Part shown: one piece after another, positions 7,518 through 12,534 of the stretch
How the letters are laid out: each line of letters begins with the position of its first letter
Position numbering within the stretch: the first letter of the stretch is position 1
DNA from: Phycisphaerales bacterium UBA1926
Lineage (GTDB): Bacteria; Planctomycetota; Phycisphaerae; Phycisphaerales; UBA1924
Length of the DNA: 12,534 nucleotides
Assembly: GCA_002337215.1 (NCBI GenBank)
Contig: DDFO01000050.1
Location: 28,353-40,886, forward strand
Direction: 5' to 3'
Position numbers and translations under genes: made by a program
The notes under the pieces: model-generated
What the model saw: the letters and a program-made list of their open reading frames with translations, nothing else
What the model was told of the DNA's origin: nothing
Databases searched by the model: none

Positions 7518-8720
7518 TCAGACGTCCAGCGCCCGCGCCCCGTCGCCCGCGGTCACCACGCGATACACGGTTTCGAGCCCGGTCGCGGACCGGTACGCCT
7601 CGCCCACGGCTTCGCCCGCCGCCTGCACCGCACCGCTGTCGATCAGCGCCACGACCCAGCCGCCGAACCCGCCCCCGGTCATCCGCGCGCCGTGCACGCC
7701 GTCCTGGGAGCGGACGATCTGCGCCAGCGTGTCGACCTCGGGGCAGGAAACCCGGAACACATCCGAGAGCGATACGTGGCTCTCGTCCATCAGCCTGCCC
7801 GCCTCGGAAAGCCGAGACTCCGACAGCAACGCCGGGAATGTCCGCACGCGATCGATCTCGCTCACAACGTGCCGCACCGCGTCCAGCTCGACATCACTCA
7901 GCGTGCTCGGGAGGGACCCGAGCGCGTCGGGGGCGACATCCCGCAGCGAGGTCACCCCCAGCTTGGGCAGCGCCGATTCGCACGCCGCGCGGCGTTCCGC
8001 GTACCCGCCGTCCCCGTTCGCGTGCGACACCGCGCTATCGAAGATCACGAACACCGCGTCCGAGGCGCGGGGCAGCGGCACGGCCTCCGTGGTCGCGTCC
8101 CGGCAATCGATGCGGATCGCGCACCCCGCCCGACCCGTCGCCGAGACCAATTGATCCATCAGCCCGCAGGGCGTTCCCGCGAACTCGTGCTCCGCCTTCT
8201 GGCACGCGAGCGCCTTGTCCACCGCGCTGAGGGAGAGCCCCCAATGCGATTCCAGCGCCGTCGCGACCGACATCTCCAGCGATGCCGAGCTCGACAGGCC
8301 GCTGCCCGTCGGCACCGCGCTCGCCACCGCGATGTTCACGCCCTCCGCGCCCGGCGCGAACCGCGAACGCATCATCTCGTACGTCCCCGCGACATACGCG
8401 AACCAGGCGGGCTGATCCGCGAGATCCCCGGGCTCGAGCGGCGACAGCACATCAATCTCCGCCGCGCCCTCGACCTCCGCCGACACCGCCGCGATCGATC
8501 CATTCCGCGGGCCGAGCGCACACACGCACCCGTCGCTCAGCGCGGCCGGGAACACCAGTCCGTCGCAGTAATCCACATGGTCGCCGATGAGATTGACCCG
8601 GCCCGGCGCAAACGCCAGCGCCGTCGGCTCGGTGCCGAACCGCTGGCGGAACAACGCCAGAGCACGCGCCTCGGGCGAGGGCGTGGGAACTTCGATGCGT
8701 GACGCGATCCCGATCGACAT
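7518..8720 (-). CDS. galK: Galactokinase
   Basis: The 400-residue protein is a GHMP-family kinase that phosphorylates galactose to galactose 1-phosphate with ATP in the cytoplasm. The galactokinase signature GRVNLIGDHVDY lies at 40-51. The ATP-binding GHMP motif VPTGSGLSSSAS lies at 136-147. GTPCGLMDQ at 182-190 carries the catalytic Asp, and MTGGGFGGW near the C-terminus is the third conserved motif. The length agrees with bacterial GalK (about 380-400). I start at ATG 8720, which has GGAG seven bases upstream; an in-frame ATG at 8771 would add 17 residues without homology and lacks a ribosome binding site. The gene is read from a well-formed promoter overlapped by a LacI-type operator. The Leloir partner genes galT and galE are not in the window. 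A related GHMP sugar kinase cannot be fully excluded. Confidence 0.95.
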   Translation of the reverse strand: MSIGIASRIEVPTPSPEARALALFRQRFGTEPTALAFAPGRVNLIGDHVDYCDGLVFPAALSDGCVCALGPRNGSIAAVSAEVEGAAEIDVLSPLEPGDLADQPAWFAYVAGTYEMMRSRFAPGAEGVNIAVASAVPTGSGLSSSASLEMSVATALESHWGLSLSAVDKALACQKAEHEFAGTPCGLMDQLVSATGRAGCAIRIDCRDATTEAVPLPRASDAVFVIFDSAVSHANGDGGYAERRAACESALPKLGVTSLRDVAPDALGSLPSTLSDVELDAVRHVVSEIDRVRTFPALLSESRLSEAGRLMDESHVSLSDVFRVSCPEVDTLAQIVRSQDGVHGARMTGGGFGGWVVALIDSGAVQAAGEAVGEAYRSATGLETVYRVVTAGDGARALDV

Positions 8721-8727
8721 GCGTGGT

Positions 8728-8731
8728 CTCC
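8728..8731 (-). promoter_or_regulatory. Ribosome binding site that sets the galK start
   Basis: GGAG on the minus strand lies seven bases before the ATG at 8720. It favours this start over the in-frame ATG at 8771, which has no comparable element. Confidence 0.6.
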
Positions 8732-8822
8732 AAGCGGCCAGCCCGAGATGAACACTTTCAGAACAGAACACCCCGGAGACTCGGCCGCGCTATGCCACGA
8801 GCACAACGCCTGCCAGACAGGA

Positions 8823-8851
8823 ATACTACAGAATCTCCCAGAAAAGGTCAA
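8823..8851 (-). promoter_or_regulatory. galK promoter (-35 TTGACC, -10 TAGTAT)
   Basis: The minus strand shows TTGACC (8851 down to 8846), a 17-base spacer and TAGTAT (8828 down to 8823). These match the sigma-70 consensus at 5/6 and 4/6. Transcription would begin near 8816, giving a leader of about 96 bases before galK. The -35 box lies inside the 18-bp palindrome at 8845-8862, so a bound repressor would block RNA polymerase. Box matches and spacing are seen; activity is inferred. Confidence 0.6.
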
Positions 8852-8862
8852 TCGTTTAACCT
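8845..8862. promoter_or_regulatory. LacI-type operator overlapping the galK promoter
   Basis: AGGTCAATCGTTTAACCT is an imperfect 18-bp palindrome centred on CG, with 7 of 9 half-site positions symmetric. An even-length palindrome with a central CG is typical of operators of LacI-family regulators, and a LacI-family gene lies immediately upstream. A second copy, 15/18 identical and in the same orientation, lies at 10137-10154. It covers the galK -35 box, which fits repression. Confidence 0.6.
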
Positions 8863-8957
8863 CTACTCCCTGCCAGAACACGGCCCGCTTCCATGATCGG
8901 ACCCTGGCAGGTCCGGATTGCTCGCGATCCGAGGGGCTCGCGGCGGGTTTTCGCCCT

Positions 8958-10001
8958 TTACGAGCCCGACAGCCGGCTCGAACGACGCACAACCAGTTCC
9001 GCCTCGAGTCGGCTCCCGTCCGTCGCCGTCCGTCCGCCGATCCGATCGAGCACCGTCCGCACGAGGCTGTCGGCCACTGACTGGATGGGCTCCCGCACGA
9101 CCGTCAGTCCGCCCCCCAGCCACCGCGCCGAGATCGGGTCGTCGTACGTCGCAACCGAGATGTCCTCGCCGACGCGCCGCCCCATCTCCGCGAGCCGGTA
9201 CAGCACCGCCGGGATCACCGTCGCGTTGTGCACCAACAGGCAGTCGATCTTCGGCTCCTGCGCAAGGAGTTTTTCGGTCGCGTACGCCCACTCACTCAGG
9301 TCCGATTCCTGCGACAACGACACGCACTGGGTCGGCGACTCGTAGAGCCCCAATTGCTCCAGCATTGCCCGCTGCGACTCGCCGCGGGCCGAGAGTTCCC
9401 CGGCGGGCAGATTCAGGTCATGCCGCGTGTCGGTCAGCATCCCGATCCGCGTCGCGCCCACGCTCTTGAAAGTCTCGAAGAGATGCCGCGTCGCCGGTTC
9501 GTAGTCGATAAACACCGATCCCGCGTCCGCCGTCGGCTCCGCCCGGTGCCCGAATTCCTCGACGCGCACCACAAGCGGGAACGACGCCCCCCGCGAGCGC
9601 CGCGTATCCGGATCACCCGTGTATTCCAGGGCGATGATCCCGTCGCACAGCCGCTGCGAGATCATCCCGAGCTGCTCCTCGGCCCGCTCGGGTCGGCTGA
9701 ACGTCTCGAACGGCACCGCGTGGTACCCCTTCTCGCTCAGCTTCGATTCGACGGCACTCAGATACTCAGCGAAGAACTGGTTCAGCAGCCGGTTCACCAG
9801 CAGCGCGACTGTCTTGGTCTTCCCCCCCGCCAGCAGCTGCGCCTGCCGATTGGGGCGATAGTCCAGCTCGCGAGCGACCCCTTCGATCCGCTCGCGCATC
9901 GCCGCCGACACGCGGTGAAACTGCCGCCCGTTCAGAACGAGTGAAACCGTCGCTTCCGATGTCCCCACCCGCTCGGCGATATCTCGCAGTGTTGTTGCCA
10001 T
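8958..10001 (-). CDS. LacI-family transcriptional regulator
   Basis: The 347-residue protein has normal LacI-family length and order. Residues 3-25 (TLRDIAERVGTSEATVSLVLNG) form the helix-turn-helix DNA-binding region. DYRPNRQAQLLAGGKTKTVALL (47-68) contains the hinge helix that enters the minor groove at a central CG and the first strand of the periplasmic-binding-protein-like effector domain. The sensor domain fills the rest, with ATRIGMLTDTRH and DISVATYDDP as the usual late-domain phrases. It lies between galK and a divergent sugar symporter, and two matching CG-centred palindromes lie upstream of both, so it most likely represses both and responds to galactose or a related sugar. The ligand is inferred from context. 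The start at 10001 has a purine-rich GGAAAAGG just upstream. Autoregulation is possible, since one palindrome lies about 136 bp upstream of its start. Confidence 0.93.
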   Translation of the reverse strand: MATTLRDIAERVGTSEATVSLVLNGRQFHRVSAAMRERIEGVARELDYRPNRQAQLLAGGKTKTVALLVNRLLNQFFAEYLSAVESKLSEKGYHAVPFETFSRPERAEEQLGMISQRLCDGIIALEYTGDPDTRRSRGASFPLVVRVEEFGHRAEPTADAGSVFIDYEPATRHLFETFKSVGATRIGMLTDTRHDLNLPAGELSARGESQRAMLEQLGLYESPTQCVSLSQESDLSEWAYATEKLLAQEPKIDCLLVHNATVIPAVLYRLAEMGRRVGEDISVATYDDPISARWLGGGLTVVREPIQSVADSLVRTVLDRIGGRTATDGSRLEAELVVRRSSRLSGS

Positions 10002-10054
10002 GCCTTTTCCGCCGTCGCAGCCGAACGCACAACGCCACGATCAAGAACCCGATC

Positions 10055-10060
10055 ATTATC
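10055..10060 (-). promoter_or_regulatory. Candidate -10 box for lacI
   Basis: GATAAT on the minus strand matches TATAAT at 5 of 6 positions and lies about 54 bases before the lacI ATG. The region 16-17 bases further upstream has only a poor -35 match (TTCTGG), so the promoter would be weak or activator-dependent. Low constitutive expression would suit a repressor gene. Confidence 0.3.
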
Positions 10061-10136
10061 CCAACCAACATCCGAACCAGAACGCTGACGTCTCAAGCCT
10101 ATCGCGGCGAGACCACCCCCGGATCGCGATCCTGAA

Positions 10137-10154
10137 ACGTCAATCGCTTAACTT
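10137..10154. promoter_or_regulatory. LacI-type operator upstream of symporter and lacI
   Basis: ACGTCAATCGCTTAACTT matches the galK operator at 15 of 18 positions, with shared core GTCAATCG[T/C]TTAAC, and is centred on CG. Six of nine half-site positions are symmetric. It lies about 207 bp before the symporter start and 136 bp before the lacI start. Unlike the galK copy it does not cover a recognisable -35/-10 pair, so it may act by looping or block a promoter I cannot see. Confidence 0.55.
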
Positions 10155-10178
10155 GTCCACGGCACTGTGTCCGCCCGG

Positions 10179-10209
10179 TTGCGCGGCCAATCATGGGATC
10201 CGGTAGCAT
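10179..10209 (+). promoter_or_regulatory. Weak candidate promoter of the symporter gene
   Basis: TTGCGC (10179-10184) and TAGCAT (10204-10209) are separated by 19 bases and match the consensus at 3/6 and 4/6. The spacing is longer than ideal. It would put the start near 10216, about 145 bases before the GTG, with the operator roughly 70 bases upstream of the start point. I include it because it is the best pair I can find between operator and gene. Confidence 0.22.
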
Positions 10210-10347
10210 CTCGCCGGGATCGCACACCCAGACATTCGGTCTCAGGACTCCGCAAGGGCGATCATCGCCCAACGCCGCGACCGCGGCAAGGCACTCGCAG
10301 AAGCAGAGCACGCCCGTTGTGAGCCATCCAGGCGGGCACCGCACAAC

Positions 10348-10352
10348 AAGGA
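10348..10352 (+). promoter_or_regulatory. Ribosome binding site that sets the symporter start
   Basis: AAGGA lies eight bases before the GTG at 10361. It supports this GTG over the in-frame ATG at 10193, whose extra 56 codons give a Ser/Thr/Arg-rich stretch that does not look like a real N-terminus. Confidence 0.65.
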
Positions 10353-10360
10353 ATTCGCCC

Positions 10361-12490
10361 GTGGACCCCATTGACATCATCGTCTTCATCGTCTTCGCAG
10401 CCTCGGTGGTCGGCATCGGCCTATGGAAATCCCGAGGCGAGAAAGACACCTCCAGCGATTACTTCCTCGCCGGGCGCGGCCTGACCTGGCCCCTCATCGG
10501 CTTCTCGCTCATCGCCGCCAACATCTCCGCCGAGCAGATGGTCGGCATGTCCGGTGCCGCCGCCAACGGCGAGATCGGCCTCTCCATCGCCTCCTATGAA
10601 TGGATGGCCGCCATCACCCTGGTCTGCGTGGGCTTCTTCTTCCTGCCCATGTTCCTCAAGAGCGGTATCTACACAATCCCGCAGTTCCTCGAGTTCCGCT
10701 TCAACGCCTTCGCGCGGACCGTCATGTCGCTGCTCATGGTCATCATGCTCGTCAGCGTCAACATCTCGCTCGTCACCTACCTCGGCGCCAAGTTCCTCGA
10801 TCCCTACATCAGCATCGCCTCCATCGAGTTCGGCTTCCTCTACCCCATCGACGACATCGCCATCCTCTGCTGGATCATCGGCATCACCGCCGGCATCTAC
10901 GTCGCCGCGGGCGGGCTGAAGGCCTGCGCCTGGGCCGACATCATCCAGGGCGCCGCCCTCATCGTCGGAGGCGGTGTCATCACCTGGCTCGCCATCAGCG
11001 CCCTGGGCGATCCGGACCCGGCCGCCAAGATGAACGCCCCCGCCGAGGTCGCCGCCTCGCTCGGGCTCGAGGAGTCCGCCGGCGTCGGCGAGCGACTCGG
11101 TGTGCTCAAAGAAGAAAAGATGCACATGTTCCTGCCCTGGACGAGCTCGGTCATCCCCTGGACCGCCCTTGTCATCGGGCTCTGGATCCCCAACTTCTAC
11201 TACTGGGGTCTCAACCAGTACATCATGCAGCGGGCGCTCGGCGCCAAGTCGCTCGCCGAAGGCCAGAAGGGCATCGTCTTCGCCGCCGGCATGAAGCTCA
11301 TCATCCCCTTCGTCGTCTGCGTGCCCGGCATCATCGCCTTCACGCTCTACTCGGGTGAGATGGCCGCCGAGATCGACGGCGACGCCAAGACCAACCGCCC
11401 GGTGCTCCTCGAATTCGCCAAAACCTCGGGGATCCCGCTCCCCGAGAACATCCGCCTCTCGATCGCCAACGGGTCGGGCATGGTCACCAACGGCATCAGC
11501 GACGCCGAGCGCCTCGCGATCGCCGACGACCTGCTCGCCGGCACCGAAGCCGGGACCGACAGCGATGTCTACATGTTCAACGGCGATTTCGCCGACCGCG
11601 AGCCCGCGTTCGCAAACTCGATCTTCGCGTTCAACGCCACCCGCACCGGGGGTGACTCGACCGCCGCGATCGAATCCGGCGCGACCAAGAACGGCGGCAT
11701 CGACCCCGAGGACGGCAAGGAATGGAGCCCGGGCGAGAAGCTCGCCAACGCCAACGAGATCCTCACCGCCGATGTCGCCGCGGCAAGCAAGTCCGCAACC
11801 CTCGCCGGCTACGACTACGACGACGCCTTCCCGCTGCTCGTCGCCCTCCTCGCCGGGCCCGGCTTCAAGGGCTTCGTCATCGCCGCCGTCATGGGCGCCG
11901 TGGTCTCGTCGCTCGCCTCCATGCTCAACGCCGCCTCGACCATCTTCACGATGGACATCTTCAAGCGGTACCTCAAGAAGGACGCGACCGACCACCAGCA
12001 GGTCCTCATGGGCCGCATCTGCGTCCCCGTTGCCGTTGTCCTCGGCTGCCTCATCGCGCCGATCTTCGCCAACCCGGATCTGGGCGGCGCGTTCAACGCG
12101 ATCCAGAGCCTCCAGACCTATCTCAGCCCCGGCATCCTGACGATCTTCCTGTTCGGCCTCTTCGTCCACCGTGCCCCGCGCATGGCCGGGCTGGTCGGCC
12201 TCGTCCTCAGCCCCGTCCTCGCGTTCGCCTACGCCCAGATCGCCAATGCCGGCAACTTCGCCGACGACTCGATCATGGGCCTCATCTTCAACAACTTCCT
12301 CAACCGCGCGGCCCTCGTGGTCATCTCGATCTCGGTCGTCCTCGGCATCATGACGATGCTCATGCCCCTCCCGGCACCCATCGTCCTCCCCGAGAACGAC
12401 AAGATCGAACTCAAGAGCTCGCCGGTCGCCAAGATCGGCGGCATCGCCGTCGTCCTCTGCACCATCGTGCTCTACATCGTCTTCGCGTAA
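10361..12490 (+). CDS. SGLT-type Na+/galactose (glucose) symporter, SSS family, with large external insertion
   Basis: The 709-residue inner-membrane protein has about 14 hydrophobic segments (near 5-22, 43-61, 77-99, 121-142, 165-184, 193-214, 264-281, 304-330, 496-525, 552-570, 587-602, 608-629, 648-669, 690-709), as in the Vibrio symporter vSGLT. Aligned from memory to vSGLT, the sugar-site residues are kept: Q59 (NISAEQ), E80 (SYEW), N285 (YWGLNQYI), K312 (MKLIIP) and Q582. The Na2-site serines S516/S517 (VVSSLASMLN) are also kept. It should bring galactose or glucose in with Na+. It is about 160 residues longer than vSGLT, mostly because of an acidic loop at about 331-485, predicted to face the periplasm. 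The GTG start at 10361 is set by AAGGA eight bases upstream. It is divergent from lacI, shares an operator with galK, and probably supplies galactose to galactokinase. Confidence 0.93.
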   Translation: MDPIDIIVFIVFAASVVGIGLWKSRGEKDTSSDYFLAGRGLTWPLIGFSLIAANISAEQMVGMSGAAANGEIGLSIASYEWMAAITLVCVGFFFLPMFLKSGIYTIPQFLEFRFNAFARTVMSLLMVIMLVSVNISLVTYLGAKFLDPYISIASIEFGFLYPIDDIAILCWIIGITAGIYVAAGGLKACAWADIIQGAALIVGGGVITWLAISALGDPDPAAKMNAPAEVAASLGLEESAGVGERLGVLKEEKMHMFLPWTSSVIPWTALVIGLWIPNFYYWGLNQYIMQRALGAKSLAEGQKGIVFAAGMKLIIPFVVCVPGIIAFTLYSGEMAAEIDGDAKTNRPVLLEFAKTSGIPLPENIRLSIANGSGMVTNGISDAERLAIADDLLAGTEAGTDSDVYMFNGDFADREPAFANSIFAFNATRTGGDSTAAIESGATKNGGIDPEDGKEWSPGEKLANANEILTADVAAASKSATLAGYDYDDAFPLLVALLAGPGFKGFVIAAVMGAVVSSLASMLNAASTIFTMDIFKRYLKKDATDHQQVLMGRICVPVAVVLGCLIAPIFANPDLGGAFNAIQSLQTYLSPGILTIFLFGLFVHRAPRMAGLVGLVLSPVLAFAYAQIANAGNFADDSIMGLIFNNFLNRAALVVISISVVLGIMTMLMPLPAPIVLPENDKIELKSSPVAKIGGIAVVLCTIVLYIVFA

Positions 12491-12514
12491 GCGATCACGG
12501 TTCACCGATCCAAG

Positions 12515-12534
12515 GGCGCGGCCTTCGCCGCGCC
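12515..12534 (+). terminator. GC-rich hairpin after the symporter gene
   Basis: GGCGCGGC and GCCGCGCC form a perfect 8-bp stem around a CTTC tetraloop, 24 bases after the symporter stop. This is the stem of a probable rho-independent terminator. The window ends at its last base, so a T-run cannot be checked. Confidence 0.5.

Larger units (their letters stand above)
8809..8911. repeat. Three CCTGCCAG copies around the galK promoter, with a small hairpin
   Basis: CCTGCCAG occurs at 8809-8816 and 8869-8876, each followed by A, and in inverted form (CTGGCAGG) at 8904-8911. The first lies at the predicted galK start point and the second just upstream of the operator. The third overlaps a hairpin with a perfect 6-bp stem (CGGACC/GGTCCG, 8898-8903 and 8910-8915) and a 6-base loop, 43 bases after the lacI stop. 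That hairpin has no T-run, so it is at best a weak terminator. The repeats could be a second regulator's sites or chance; their role is unknown. Confidence 0.35.
10002..10360. promoter_or_regulatory. Intergenic control region between lacI and the symporter (359 bp)
   Basis: This gap holds the start signals of two divergent genes and one operator. For lacI, GATAAT on the minus strand (10060 down to 10055) is a 5/6 -10 box that would give a leader of about 47 bases; its -35 is poor. A perfect 12-bp palindrome GGATCGCGATCC (10121-10132) lies four bases from the operator at 10137-10154. For the symporter the best candidate promoter is a weak one at 10179-10209. The symporter leader from there to 10361 has no recognisable structure or reading frame beyond the in-frame extension from 10193, which I reject. 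No RNA gene or mobile element is visible. Confidence 0.5.

Noticed and set aside
8582..8584. Galactokinase signature reads GDH rather than the more common GEH
   Set aside because: The published signature pattern for the family accepts Asp or Glu at this position, so this is ordinary variation.
8898..8915. 6-bp hairpin downstream of lacI as an intrinsic terminator
   Set aside because: It has no T-run on the minus strand and a short stem, so I do not call it a terminator.
10121..10132. Perfect palindrome GGATCGCGATCC next to the second operator
   Set aside because: GATCGCGATC-like strings are frequent in this GC-rich window, including inside genes, so the palindrome alone is weak evidence for a binding site.
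10193..10360. In-frame ATG that would lengthen the symporter by 56 residues
   Set aside because: The added residues are Ser/Thr/Arg-rich and lack any transporter-like character. The GTG at 10361 has a good ribosome binding site and begins just before the first membrane segment.
10421..12505. 694-residue minus-strand frame opposite the symporter
   Set aside because: Extremely Asp/Glu/Gly-rich with no motif, as expected for the complement of a hydrophobic GC-rich gene. The plus-strand symporter is unambiguous.
1..12534. tRNA, rRNA, CRISPR array, insertion sequence or phage genes
   Set aside because: I looked for each and found no matching structure or protein motif. All long gaps are short promoter regions.

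Overview
This window is high-GC, gene-dense bacterial DNA. The long G+C-rich reading frames, clustered glycosyltransferases, a CgeB-like protein, a LacI regulator next to an SGLT-type Na+/sugar symporter, and a kinase/nucleotidyltransferase fusion suggest a free-living, probably marine, planctomycete of the Phycisphaerae type. That placement comes from overall protein flavour, not from a marker gene, and is only moderately secure. There is no rRNA, tRNA, CRISPR array, insertion sequence or phage gene. I see no clear sign of horizontal transfer.

Left part (1-7302): a surface-glycan or protein-glycosylation region. The minus strand carries a CgeB-like protein (1526-3541), a GT4 glycosyltransferase (190-1533) and the start of a second probable GT4-like gene that runs off the left edge (1-193). 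These overlap end to end as one operon. A GT2 glycosyltransferase (3605-4627, plus) is divergent from them across 63 bp. Its end overlaps, tail to tail by 42 bp, a second GT2 gene (4586-5677, minus). That gene is translationally coupled (TGATG) to a 541-residue fusion of an HldE-like nucleotidyltransferase and a PfkB sugar kinase (5677-7302, minus), with the two domains in the reverse of the usual HldE order. The fusion probably makes a nucleotide-activated sugar that one or more of the glycosyltransferases use. No flippase, polymerase or ligase is present.

Right part (7518-12534): a sugar-uptake cassette. It holds galactokinase galK (7518-8720, minus), a LacI-family regulator (8958-10001, minus) and, divergent from it, a 709-residue SGLT-type Na+/sugar symporter (10361-12490, plus). 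The symporter keeps all the sugar- and Na+-site residues I can align from memory to vSGLT, so galactose is the likely substrate. Two near-identical 18-bp imperfect palindromes with a central CG lie upstream of galK and in the lacI/symporter intergenic region. The first covers the -35 box of a good galK promoter. The simplest model is that the LacI protein represses both galK and the symporter, and that the inducing sugar releases it. No galT, galE or galM is present.

The most unusual items are the reversed HldE-like fusion, a roughly 120-residue acidic insertion in the external lid loop of the symporter, the shared operator pair, and the divergent 63-bp glycosyltransferase promoter region that may give leaderless mRNAs.
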